Positions 38,169 through 46,407 of a stretch of 64,000 nucleotides of DNA are shown piece by piece. Origin of the DNA: Ruminococcus sp. Its GTDB lineage: Bacteria; Bacillota; Clostridia; Oscillospirales; Ruminococcaceae. Below the pieces are notes generated by a model that worked only from the letters and a program-made list of their open reading frames with translations, ran no database searches and had not been told where the DNA came from. The DNA lies in assembly GCA_017441505.1 (NCBI GenBank), contig JAFRXL010000030.1:1-64000 (forward strand), read 5' to 3'. The position numbers were made by a program, and so were the translations under genes. How positions within the stretch are numbered: the stretch's first letter is position 1; every line of letters begins with the position of its first letter.

Positions 38169-38208
38169 AAAAAGTCCCCTGCATCTGATAGATCATGCAG
38201 AGGACCTT
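38169..38208 (-). terminator. Terminator of the 58-aa membrane protein gene
   Basis: Minus strand stem AAGGTCCTCTGCAT / ATGCAGGGGACTT (one bulged base) followed by a T-run. Confidence 0.75.
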
Positions 38209-38212
38209 CACA

Positions 38213-38389
38213 TTATTCAAATTCACCGTATATTATAACTAAAACTATCAGAAATATTATCGGAAGCAGGAACAATGCTCCCCAGACAGCCGCTTTTTTC
38301 TTCTTTTTCTCCGCCAGATTTGTTATTGCCATGTATACACATATAAGCATGAATAACATCATCAGACGACTGATTATCTGAGACAGCAT
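38213..38389 (-). CDS. 58-aa small membrane protein
   Basis: 58 codons from an ATG with GGAGGGAATAT upstream to TAA, followed at once by a terminator. Two hydrophobic helices (LMMLFMLICVYMAIT and WGALFLLPIIFLIVLVIIY) are separated by a loop of six to seven Lys (AEKKKKKAA), so both ends should face outside. The codon use is ordinary. Function unknown; its isolation between pheT and the VWA pair gives no clue. The rest of 38390-38504 holds a CTTTCG-TATG-CGAAAG palindrome and no gene. Confidence 0.7.
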   Translation of the reverse strand: MLSQIISRLMMLFMLICVYMAITNLAEKKKKKAAVWGALFLLPIIFLIVLVIIYGEFE

Positions 38390-38504
38390 ATATTCCCTCC
38401 ACTTTTTTTATTATTTTTCATTATTACTGCACCGGACTTACTTTCGTATGCGAAAGCAGACTTTCCGCTTCGGACAGGGTAAGCGAGTTTACGAGCGAAG
38501 CGTG

Positions 38505-38531
38505 AAAAGGGTGCAGGGGTTTCACCCCTGC
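38505..38531 (-). terminator. Terminator of the pheST operon
   Basis: Minus strand GCAGGGGT-GAA-ACCCCTGC followed by ACCCTTTT. The hairpin starts inside the last codons of pheT. Confidence 0.65.
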
Positions 38532-40981
38532 CTTAATTCAGCACCTATAGCATTGAGAGCTTTAAGTACACGCTTCATAGCTCCGTCAGCCTGTTCATCG
38601 GTAAGAGTGCCCTCGTGCGAACGCATTGAGATAGAGTAAGCAACACTCTTCTTGCCGCTTTCTATCATCTCTTTGCTTCTATAAACATCGAAAAGTGTGA
38701 CCTTTTCGAGTATCTTGCCTACAGCTCCCTTGATAGCCTTTTCAAGCTCAGCAACCGGTGTATCGTTATCTACAAGGAGACTAAGGTCTCTTGTTGATGC
38801 CGGGAACTTAGGAAGCGGACTATATGTTATCTTGTCAGCGGCAAGTTCCATCATCTCAGGGATACAAAGCTTAGCGACATATGTCTTGACACCTATCTCG
38901 TATGTGTCCTGAACATCAGGATGTATTTCGCCCATTATTCCGAGATATTTGCCGTCTTTTACGATAACCGCACTTCTGCCCGGGTGGAGTGCATATTTTT
39001 CATCGAAAGCATCGCAGTCGCCTGCTCTCACGTACTCAACGTCATAGATATTCATCTCACTGAGTATCTGCTCGACCATGCCCTTTAATACGTAGAAATC
39101 AGCTTCTCCGCCGTACATACCTATAGTAAGTCTCTGAGGCTCATCCGGAAGTGAGTACTGATACTTGTGCTTCTCATTTCCGCTGTTTGCGAGGATATTG
39201 CCATTGATGAACGGCTTTTCCTCAGCAGCCGGTATATACTCCTTAGAGATTTCAAAGAGACAAGCTTTTTCGTTTCTGTTGTTGTAGTTGAATGAGAGAA
39301 CATCAAGCATTGAAGGGATAGTTGTAGTTCTCATAACGCTGGTATCCTCACCGAGAGGATTAACTATTCGTACCACATTGCGGAGCTTGCTGTCCTGTGG
39401 GAGCTTTATCTTATCGAAGTACTTAGGCGATACAAAGGAGTATGTTGCTATCTCGTAACCGCCGAGAGATACTGCTGCATTTCTGAGTGTGCGGACGAAT
39501 TTCTGCTCCTCAGTGAACTCTGCCTTTGCAACTCCTCTGAAATCAGTGGAAGGAATGTTGTTGTAACCGTAGATACGTGCAACTTCCTCTGCAATATCAG
39601 CCTTGCATCCGATGTCTATTCTGAATGAAGGAGCTATTACCTTGCCGTCAGCAAATGTGAATTCAAGGCGTCCGAGGTACTCTTTCATCTTGTCCTCAGA
39701 AATATCAGTGCCGAGGAACTTGTTTATCCACTCAGGGTCAAATACGACCTCAGAAGGCTTGAATGCTGAATGGCCGCAGTCTATTACAGTGTTTACGACT
39801 TCGCCTGCACCAAGAAGCTCAACAAGTTCAAAAGCTCTTTTAAGGCAAGTCATTGAGATACATGGATCAACGCCCTTTTCATAGCGTGATGAAGCGTCAG
39901 ACTTGAGTTTGAGCTTCTTTGAAGTCTGTCTTACCTGTGAAGGCTCGAAGTAAGCGGACTCGAATACAACAGTTGTAGTATCATCCATGATACCGCTGTA
40001 CTCTCCGCCCATGATACCTGCAACGGCTACAGGCTTTTTCTCGTCAGCAATAACGAGCATATCGGAAGTAAGCTCACGCTCAACGCCGTCAAGAGTCATA
40101 ATCTTCTCGCCGTCAACTGCATTGCGGACGTTTATATGTGCTCCCTCAACATAGCGGAGGTCAAAAGCGTGCATAGGCTGACCGTATTCAAGCATTACAT
40201 AGTTTGTAATATCAACAAAATTGTTTATCGGACGAACACCGCTTGCACGAAGTCTCTCTCTCATCCAACGTGGAGAAGGACCAATTTTAACGTTCTTTAC
40301 GATACCTGCACAGTATCTTGGACAAGCCTTTTCGTTATGGATGTCAACTTTGAGGAAGCTGTTAACATCGCCCTCAACGCCCTTGAACTCAGGAGTTTTT
40401 ACTGTGAGCGGGAGGTCATATGTAGCAGCTGTCTCTCTTGCAAGACCGATAACGCTGAGACAGTCAGGTCTGTTAGAAGTTATCTCGAACTCAACAGATG
40501 TATCGTCAAGACCGATAGCGGAGTGAATATCCTGTCCGAGGGTGCACTCCTCCTCGATAACGAAAACTCCCTCTGGATCAGCGTATGGGAAATCATGAGC
40601 TGTAAGACCGAGAGTATCAAGTCCGCAGAACATACCGAAGCTCTCAACTCCACGCATCTTGCACTTCTTTATCTTGCCCTCTGGAAGAACAGCACCGTCA
40701 AGAGCAACAGGAACGAGGTCTCCCTCTTTAACGTTTTTAGCGTTTGTAACTATCTGTATAGGTTCATCAGCTCCGATGTCGACCTTACATACAAAAAGAG
40801 CATCAGCATTTTCGTGAGGTCCTTTTGAAAGTATCTTTCCAACAACTACCTTGGAGATGTTCTTTCCCTCTTCCTCATAGCACTCTACCTTTGAACCGCT
40901 CATTGTAAGAGCGTGACAGAAATCTTTTATCGGCACATCGACTTTTACATAGTCGCTGAGCCATTTCATAGATAAATTCAT
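38522..40981 (-). CDS. pheT: Phenylalanyl-tRNA synthetase beta chain
   Basis: 819 aa, full length. An N-terminal EMAP-type tRNA-binding domain (about 40-155, VVGKILSKGPHENADALFVCKVD), then B3/B4 editing, B5 (SEDKMKEYLGRL), the catalytic-like core, and the C-terminal anticodon-binding FDX domain (FPASTRDLSLLVD, about 720). It pairs with PheS as a heterotetramer to charge tRNA-Phe. AAGGAATTAAAGAT precedes the ATG. It is the last gene of the operon, separated from pheS by two paralogous genes. Confidence 0.97.
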   Translation of the reverse strand: MNLSMKWLSDYVKVDVPIKDFCHALTMSGSKVECYEEEGKNISKVVVGKILSKGPHENADALFVCKVDIGADEPIQIVTNAKNVKEGDLVPVALDGAVLPEGKIKKCKMRGVESFGMFCGLDTLGLTAHDFPYADPEGVFVIEEECTLGQDIHSAIGLDDTSVEFEITSNRPDCLSVIGLARETAATYDLPLTVKTPEFKGVEGDVNSFLKVDIHNEKACPRYCAGIVKNVKIGPSPRWMRERLRASGVRPINNFVDITNYVMLEYGQPMHAFDLRYVEGAHINVRNAVDGEKIMTLDGVERELTSDMLVIADEKKPVAVAGIMGGEYSGIMDDTTTVVFESAYFEPSQVRQTSKKLKLKSDASSRYEKGVDPCISMTCLKRAFELVELLGAGEVVNTVIDCGHSAFKPSEVVFDPEWINKFLGTDISEDKMKEYLGRLEFTFADGKVIAPSFRIDIGCKADIAEEVARIYGYNNIPSTDFRGVAKAEFTEEQKFVRTLRNAAVSLGGYEIATYSFVSPKYFDKIKLPQDSKLRNVVRIVNPLGEDTSVMRTTTIPSMLDVLSFNYNNRNEKACLFEISKEYIPAAEEKPFINGNILANSGNEKHKYQYSLPDEPQRLTIGMYGGEADFYVLKGMVEQILSEMNIYDVEYVRAGDCDAFDEKYALHPGRSAVIVKDGKYLGIMGEIHPDVQDTYEIGVKTYVAKLCIPEMMELAADKITYSPLPKFPASTRDLSLLVDNDTPVAELEKAIKGAVGKILEKVTLFDVYRSKEMIESGKKSVAYSISMRSHEGTLTDEQADGAMKRVLKALNAIGAELRQG

Positions 40982-41000
40982 ATCTTTAATTCCTTTCCTG
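40901..41000. repeat. Direct repeat, pheT copy
   Basis: The 5' end of pheT and its ribosome site. About 100 bp here recur with roughly 85% identity at 41639-41738, on the same strand. Confidence 0.85.
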
Positions 41001-41032
41001 TTTTTTTATAGAGACAGGTAATATCTGTCCGA

Positions 41033-41623
41033 TCAATTTTTTGTATCCGTATCCGAAAAGTTATTGGCAGTTTCGGTTTCATCTGAATCTTCTTTTTTAT
41101 GATATTCAGAATATTTCTTTGCATAATATGCATTTTTTCCTGCCTTTGCAAATCCATTTATAATTACAGCAAGATTATCTCTTTCACGTTCATTTGAGAT
41201 AACAAACTTATCATCATAACTGTATCGAAGCTGAACATTTATGTAATGTGTATATGCTACTCCATTTCGATAATGACCATCCTTTGTTGTCACCTTCACA
41301 ATATCTTCTGTTCGGTAAACTCTCAGAGTATACGTGTTTATTACCCATTCATCCGACAGATACAGTCTGTTTTTATAATTATAATCGCAATTATTTTTCA
41401 GTTCTTCAAATTCGTCAGTTGAAGATACACCAAGTTTTTTCATCATTTTTGATGTTTTCATGAATATACCAACGATTATCATAGCGAACATGAAAAGTGT
41501 TGCTGCTGTAAGATAATATTGTATTATTGAGTCATGAGTACACAACTTAAATATAGGAGCAAATACAAGCAGTGTAACAGCCATAAATATTATTGCTAAA
41601 GCATATATCTGTTTTAATCTCAT
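41033..41623 (-). CDS. Two-helix membrane protein X' (duplicate copy)
   Basis: 196 aa. Two membrane helices (about 8-26 and 36-56) precede a soluble domain. LGVSSTDEFEELKNNC and LSDEWVINTYTLRVYRTEDIVKV correspond to LGLSNDDELNYYLENS and INDDYLIDLPPARLYRLADIKNA of the neighbour, so the two are paralogues, now well diverged. The ATG has no Shine-Dalgarno but follows the stop of the pheT fossil by 3 bases, so it may be translated by re-initiation. Family function unknown. Confidence 0.7.
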   Translation of the reverse strand: MRLKQIYALAIIFMAVTLLVFAPIFKLCTHDSIIQYYLTAATLFMFAMIIVGIFMKTSKMMKKLGVSSTDEFEELKNNCDYNYKNRLYLSDEWVINTYTLRVYRTEDIVKVTTKDGHYRNGVAYTHYINVQLRYSYDDKFVISNERERDNLAVIINGFAKAGKNAYYAKKYSEYHKKEDSDETETANNFSDTDTKN

Positions 41624-41626
41624 AAT

Positions 41627-41719
41627 TTACACACATTTCATTGTAAGAGCATGACGAAAATCATTTATCGGCACATCGGCTTTTACATAGCCGCTTAGCC
41701 ACTTCATATATAAATTCAC
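41627..41719 (-). pseudogene. 30-codon fossil of the pheT start
   Basis: GTG-start frame that reads MKWLSGYVKADVPINDF... against MKWLSDYVKVDVPIKDF... in PheT, then stops after KCV. It keeps the pheT-like ribosome site AAAGGAATTAAAGCT. It is a piece copied along with the neighbouring gene in a tandem duplication and may now serve as a translated leader for the duplicate. Confidence 0.85.
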
Positions 41720-41738
41720 AGCTTTAATTCCTTTCGTT
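41639..41738. repeat. Direct repeat, second copy (pheT fossil)
   Basis: Second copy of the repeat at 40901-41000. The distance between copies equals one unit of [gene X + start of pheT]. Confidence 0.85.
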
Positions 41739-41771
41739 TATTTCATTGCAATACACACTGCTTTTTGTGCA

Positions 41772-42350
41772 TCAGGAAACTATACTTGTATAATTATCAT
41801 CTTTATTTCCATCTGCTGCTTTTAAGATAAGTCTATAAGCAAACTCTCGCTCTAATTCTTTAAACCCGAAATTAAGCTTACCTTTTTTTCCGTTTGAAAG
41901 CTCTATTTTTATGAAGTAACGGTGAGAACTATTCAATCGGTGCTTGGTTTTCGGACCTTTCTTATTATAACGCTCTGCATTTTTGATGTCAGCAAGCCGA
42001 TATAATCTGGCAGGAGGAAGATCTATTAAATAATCATCGTTTATAAACTTATACTCATTGATCCTGCGGCTGTTTTCGAGATAATAATTCAGCTCATCAT
42101 CGTTGCTTAAGCCTAAGTCCTGCTTCATTTTTTCATAATGCTTGTTTTTTATCATACATAAAAAAAGCAAAAACGCTGCAAAGAATATGATAAACAACAG
42201 TGCTAACAGTATTGTCATATGATTTTCATTTCCAGACAGTAATACACCTAAACAGAGAAACAATGGACTAAGTGATAACGGTATCAATATTGCTGTCATT
42301 TTTTGAGCTTTTTTTAATTTCCTGATTATGTCAGATGTTTTTTCAGCCAT
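41772..42350 (-). CDS. Two-helix membrane protein X (original copy)
   Basis: 192 aa. Membrane helices at about 18-38 and 46-66 and a soluble C-terminal domain of about 125 residues, paralogous to the next gene but one. Good ribosome site (AAAGGAGATAAC). It starts 31 bases after pheS, so it is under the Phe T-box and inside the pheST operon, where a membrane protein is not expected. Function unknown. Confidence 0.75.
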   Translation of the reverse strand: MAEKTSDIIRKLKKAQKMTAILIPLSLSPLFLCLGVLLSGNENHMTILLALLFIIFFAAFLLFLCMIKNKHYEKMKQDLGLSNDDELNYYLENSRRINEYKFINDDYLIDLPPARLYRLADIKNAERYNKKGPKTKHRLNSSHRYFIKIELSNGKKGKLNFGFKELEREFAYRLILKAADGNKDDNYTSIVS

Positions 42351-42381
42351 TAAGTTATCTCCTTTAATCAGGTCGTTTATC

Positions 42382-43410
42382 TTAAAACTGCTCTAAGAAT
42401 CTTACATCGTTCTCATAGAGCAGACGGAGATCGTTGATGTCATAGCGTCCCATTACCATACGCTCAAGACCGAGTCCGAATGCGAATCCGGAGTACTTTT
42501 CAGGGTCTATTCCGCAGTTTTCGAGCACCTTAGGATGTACCATACCTGCTCCGAGAAGCTCGATATATCCCTCATCCTTACACATGGAGCATCCTTTTCC
42601 TCCGCAGTTGAAGCAGCTTATATCAACTTCGCAGCTTGGCTCTGTGAACGGGAAGTGGTGCGGACGGAAACGGAGCTTGCAGTCCTTGCCGTAGAGCTTC
42701 TTCATGAGCATTTCAAGAGTACCCTTGAGGTCGGACATTGTGATGCCTTCGTCGATAACAAGTCCCTCTATCTGGTGGAATAAAGGAGAGTGAGTTGCAT
42801 CAACTGCATCCGAACGGAAAACTCTTCCCGGAGAAATTATTCTTATCGGAGGCTTCTGATTCTCCATAACGTGAACCTGTACGGAAGAAGTCTGTGTACG
42901 GAGGAGTATAGTCTCGTTGGTATTTTCAATATAGAAAGTATCCTGAGTATCTCTTGCAGGATGATCAGGAGGAAGATTGAGAGCCTCAAATACATGGTAA
43001 TCATCGTCTATTTCAGGACCGTCAGCGATCTCGAATCCCATACCCATGAATATTTCTCTTATCTCGTTCTCGACCTTTGTAAGCGGATGAAGCTTGCCGA
43101 ACGGAGCGTGCTTGCCGGGAAGAGTTATATCGATCTTTTCCTCTGCAAGTTTAGCTGCCTGAGCTTCTGATTTAAGTGCAGTAAGCTTTGTGTTGAGAGC
43201 TTCTTCAATATCTGCTCTTACCTTGTTTGCAAGCTGACCTATGACCGGTCTTTCGTCTGCTGAGAGCTTGCCCATTTGCTTGAGTATAGCAGTAAGCTCA
43301 CCTTTTTTACCGAGGTACTTTATCCTCAGGTCGTCCAGTGCTTTTATCTCTTTGCAGGAGGAGAGTTCCTGTTTAGCAAGCACTTCGATTTTTTCAAGCT
43401 GTTCTTTCAT
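42382..43410 (-). CDS. pheS: Phenylalanyl-tRNA synthetase alpha chain
   Basis: 342 aa. An N-terminal coiled coil (about 1-85) binds tRNA-Phe. The class II catalytic core has motif 1 near GFEIADGPEIDDDYHVFEALN, motif 2 RVFRSDAVDATHSPLFHQIEG (about 195-215) and motif 3 GFAFGLGLERMVMGRYDI (about 308-325). Bacterial insert FNCGGKGCSMCKDEGYIE carries two Cys pairs. It activates Phe with ATP and transfers it to tRNA. GAGGTGAAAAA precedes the ATG. Transcription is controlled by the T-box upstream. Confidence 0.97.
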   Translation of the reverse strand: MKEQLEKIEVLAKQELSSCKEIKALDDLRIKYLGKKGELTAILKQMGKLSADERPVIGQLANKVRADIEEALNTKLTALKSEAQAAKLAEEKIDITLPGKHAPFGKLHPLTKVENEIREIFMGMGFEIADGPEIDDDYHVFEALNLPPDHPARDTQDTFYIENTNETILLRTQTSSVQVHVMENQKPPIRIISPGRVFRSDAVDATHSPLFHQIEGLVIDEGITMSDLKGTLEMLMKKLYGKDCKLRFRPHHFPFTEPSCEVDISCFNCGGKGCSMCKDEGYIELLGAGMVHPKVLENCGIDPEKYSGFAFGLGLERMVMGRYDINDLRLLYENDVRFLEQF

Positions 43411-43464
43411 TTTTTCACCTCATAATTATCGCCGCAGCGTTGTTATTTGTGCCGAAATAATAAA

Positions 43465-43721
43465 AAGTCCTGTCCAACAGGACAAGACTTACCTTGCTTT
43501 TATACCACCCATTGTCAGGAGAGCCGACACTCTCTTGCCTTTAACGCAGACTTACGTCAGGACCTACTCTGTTATGCACATGACTGCATATAACGCCACC
43601 GCATAAATTTCCGCTCTGCCCCTCGTGAGTGAACTTCAAGCTGTTTCCGCCGGAACGCTTTCACCGATACGCTCCTCTCTGAAGACTTTGAACAGCTCTA
43701 CTCTCTCAGTCATCGGGTTAT
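43465..43721 (-). promoter_or_regulatory. T-box riboswitch, Phe specifier, variant T-box core
   Basis: On the minus strand the leader has AGAGAGGAGCG and GGTGAAAGCG in stem I, specifier TTC (43633-43631, Phe) within GAAGTTCACTCACGAGG, and a terminator AGTCTTGTCC-TGTT-GGACAGGACT plus T-run (ending near 43465). The T-box itself reads GGGTGGTATAAAAGC (from 43509 down) instead of the usual GGGTGGNACCGCG. TGGT still matches a tRNA with discriminator A, as in tRNA-Phe. Confidence 0.88.
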
Positions 43722-43727
43722 ATTTTT

Positions 43728-43756
43728 ATTATAATAGGTAAAAATAAAAAAATCAA
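43728..43756 (-). promoter_or_regulatory. Sigma-A promoter of the pheST operon
   Basis: Minus strand TTGATT (43756-43751), 17-bp spacer, TATAAT (43733-43728). Confidence 0.75.
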
Positions 43757-43870
43757 GTCTTTTTTATTGAAAAATTCCAAAAAATATGATATTATATTAT
43801 ATGTACAGCTTTTAACTATAGTTTGTGCACATAATTATAAATATTTATCAGAAAAAGAATGGAGATCTTT

Positions 43871-44392
43871 ATGGACAATTTTGCAGAACAGCTCGTAAAA
43901 AGGAATGAGACAGCCAACGACAAGGCAAGAAGGATAACGACTATGATTACCGGAAGCTTGTTTACGCTTTGTCTCGTACTTATCGCTATATTGCAGCTGA
44001 ACAGACCTCTGCTCGCATTTTTCGGTCTTGTTCTTGCTGTAGGTGCAGGCTATGCGACATATTTCCTTGTGCAGTCAGCTTATGTGGAGTATGAGTACAC
44101 TTTCACCAACGGTGAACTCGATGTTGATAAAATAATCGCAATGAAAAAACGTACTTCCCTCCTCAGCGTTGAGGTACGTACCTTCACCGCTTTCGGAAAG
44201 TACAGCGACGATATGGAAGAATCTGATGACATGACAGTCGTTATGGCTACTGATAATATAGAATCCAAAGAATATTACGCTGATTTTGAGCACACTGAAT
44301 ACGGAAAATGCAGACTCGTTTTCGTACCGGACGAAAAAATGCTCGACAATATAAAAAAATTTCTTCCGGCAAAGCTCAGAAATGCTCTTTGA
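43871..44392 (+). CDS. Two-helix membrane protein (DUF6106-like)
   Basis: 173 aa from the ATG at 43871, which follows GGAG by 6 bases; an in-frame ATG at 43859 overlaps that site. Two adjacent membrane helices (about 24-42 and 47-66) are followed by a beta-rich cytoplasmic domain with FTNGELDVDKIIAMKKRTSLL (about 77-97) and KKFLPAKLRNAL at the end. This pattern is typical of a conserved clostridial family of unknown role (DUF6106, as far as I recognise it). It is monocistronic. Confidence 0.7.
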   Translation: MDNFAEQLVKRNETANDKARRITTMITGSLFTLCLVLIAILQLNRPLLAFFGLVLAVGAGYATYFLVQSAYVEYEYTFTNGELDVDKIIAMKKRTSLLSVEVRTFTAFGKYSDDMEESDDMTVVMATDNIESKEYYADFEHTEYGKCRLVFVPDEKMLDNIKKFLPAKLRNAL

Positions 44393-44405
44393 TGACTGAG
44401 AAGTC

Positions 44406-44585
44406 TTAAGGCAACACCGCACAAAGCTTGTGCTGAAGATACGCAGTCATATTTTTCGTCAGATTGTATAGAAATTCCGCAGGCATACTGATGTATGTCA
44501 AGGGATTTCTGTGCAAGATGACGGGAAATATGCCAGTAGATTCAGTGCAAAGCCGACAGGCGGGATTTGTGCGGTGTTGCCTTAA
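44406..44585. mobile_element. 180-bp palindromic MITE-like element
   Basis: Perfect 20-bp terminal inverted repeats: TTAAGGCAACACCGCACAAA and its reverse complement. The interior is also roughly palindromic (CATATTTTTCGTCA pairs with TGACGGGAAATATG; ATAGAAATTCC with GGGATTTCTGT; centre GGCATACTGATGTATGTC), so the RNA would fold into one long hairpin. No ORF. Both ends carry TTAA, which could be the target duplication. It lies between a gene end and the ribosome site of nnr, and related ends recur at 5849 and 52819. Confidence 0.7.
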
Positions 44586-44616
44586 ATACAATTGCAAATA
44601 AGGGAGGTCAACCAAT

Positions 44617-46335
44617 ATGCTTATCGTTTCACCTAAACAAATGGCACGTCTTGAAGAACGCTCGGAGAAACTCGGAGTTTCCAAAAAACAGCTTATGGAA
44701 AATGCCGGAAAAGCTCTCGCCGGAGTTATTGACGAACACTGCCGTGAGGATACATCTGTGCCGACTGAGGAAAAGTCTATTGTTTTTCTCGCAGGTAAAG
44801 GCAATAACGGCGGAGACTGCTTTGCGGCGGCAAATATCCTCGTATACCGTGGCTACAGGATAACTATTATAAACGTCGACGGTCAGCCCTCTACCGAGCT
44901 GGCTCAGGAAATGTACCTCAGACTGCCTAAGGAGCGTATAGAATTCATCGACGGCTACCGCAGCGAAAGTGTCGAAGCTGCTATGGAAGCCGCTGAGCTC
45001 GACTACATGACCGTCCCTCAGACAAAAGAGATAGACGAGCTGGCTAAAAATAAAGAACGCAATCCGCTCGAAAAACTGCTCTTGCAGGAAAAACGCAGAA
45101 TGAGTCTCGTGAAAAGTGCCATGCTCTGTGCAAATGTTATCGTTGACGGTGTTTTCGGGACTGGCTTTCACGGTCAGCTCGACAAGAATATTGCCGGTAT
45201 TTTCGCTATTGGTTCAAGTGCATACCGCATAGCAGTTGATGTGCCGAGCGGTGGAAACAGCTATGCCGGTACAGTCGCTTTTGGTGCTTTTGAAGCTGAT
45301 GAGACTGTAGCTTTCGGCTATCTGAAAACCGGTATGTCACAGTTTCCGCTGAAGAGCTACTGCGGCAAGATGACCATTGTCGACATCGGTATACCTCCGA
45401 AAGCTCTTGAAGTACTTGAAGGCGACAGACAGTACCACAGGATAGAGCGTAATCACCTTGCAAGCTTCCCTCCGAAACGTGAAAGAGATGCGTATAAGGG
45501 AAATTTCGGCGACGTACTGATTATTGCCGGAAGCTCAACAATGCGTGGAGCTGCCGCTTTTGCTGCTCTCGGAGCTCTGAGAAGCGGTGCCGGTCTTGTC
45601 AGAGTGGCATCTGTCGAAAAGTGCATAGACACAGTATCAGTACTTGCTCCGGAAGCTACCTATATCGAGCTTGAATCCGATGATTACGGCTTTATGCTGT
45701 TCGACAGCAGTCAGCAGCAGCTTCTCGATGCTATGGAGAAAGCTTCATCTATTGTCATAGGATGCGGCATGGGAGTTACTCCGGATACTATGGAGATAAC
45801 AAGATTCGTTGTAAAAAATGCAAAATGCCCTGTTGTTATCGACGCAGATGGAATAAATTGCATAGCCTCGGACATAGATATTTTACTGGGGAAGAAATCG
45901 GACATAGTCATCACCCCTCATATGGGAGAAATGGCAAGACTGCTCAATTGCGAGAATACTCAGATACGTGATAACCGTATCGTCGTAGCCGAAAAATATG
46001 CCGAAAAATACGGCATAACCGTAGTACTCAAAGGTGCAGGCACTCTCGTTGCAAACAGCAGGATAACCGCTGCAAACCACACAGGAAATCCCGGAATGGC
46101 AGTTGGCGGAAGCGGTGATATACTCGCCGGAATAATAGGCTCTATCATAGCTCAGGGCTGCTCTATATACGACAGTGCCTGTGCAGGTGTGTACATTCAT
46201 GGTCTTGCAGGAGATGCTGCGGCTCAGAAATACGGCATGGAGTCTATGCTGCCGAGAGATATTGTGGACTGTCTGTCCGATTCGTTCAGATTATTAAAGG
46301 AAAAACACGGAAAAATACCGGCAGTCGGCAAATAA
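44617..46335 (+). CDS. nnr: Bifunctional NAD(P)H-hydrate epimerase / dehydratase
   Basis: 572 aa. Repairs hydrated, inactive NADH and NADPH. The N-terminal epimerase (about 1-270, YjeF_N) has GKGNNGGDCFAAA (about 65-77) and VFGTGFHGQL. The C-terminal ADP-dependent dehydratase (about 285-565, ribokinase-like) has FGDVLIIAGSSTMRGAAA, ITPHMGEMARLL and the catalytic GNPGMAVGGSGDILAGIIG (about 489-507). There is an insert of about 60 residues in the epimerase (about 120-165), longer than usual. GGGAGGTC precedes the ATG. The MITE-like element ends 31 bases upstream. Confidence 0.95.
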   Translation: MLIVSPKQMARLEERSEKLGVSKKQLMENAGKALAGVIDEHCREDTSVPTEEKSIVFLAGKGNNGGDCFAAANILVYRGYRITIINVDGQPSTELAQEMYLRLPKERIEFIDGYRSESVEAAMEAAELDYMTVPQTKEIDELAKNKERNPLEKLLLQEKRRMSLVKSAMLCANVIVDGVFGTGFHGQLDKNIAGIFAIGSSAYRIAVDVPSGGNSYAGTVAFGAFEADETVAFGYLKTGMSQFPLKSYCGKMTIVDIGIPPKALEVLEGDRQYHRIERNHLASFPPKRERDAYKGNFGDVLIIAGSSTMRGAAAFAALGALRSGAGLVRVASVEKCIDTVSVLAPEATYIELESDDYGFMLFDSSQQQLLDAMEKASSIVIGCGMGVTPDTMEITRFVVKNAKCPVVIDADGINCIASDIDILLGKKSDIVITPHMGEMARLLNCENTQIRDNRIVVAEKYAEKYGITVVLKGAGTLVANSRITAANHTGNPGMAVGGSGDILAGIIGSIIAQGCSIYDSACAGVYIHGLAGDAAAQKYGMESMLPRDIVDCLSDSFRLLKEKHGKIPAVGK

Positions 46336-46407
46336 GCCGGAAATACAAGCTTCATTCTGAGCTGAAGGATGTTCAAAGTCTTATAATCTAAGTTAGGAGA
46401 AGATACT

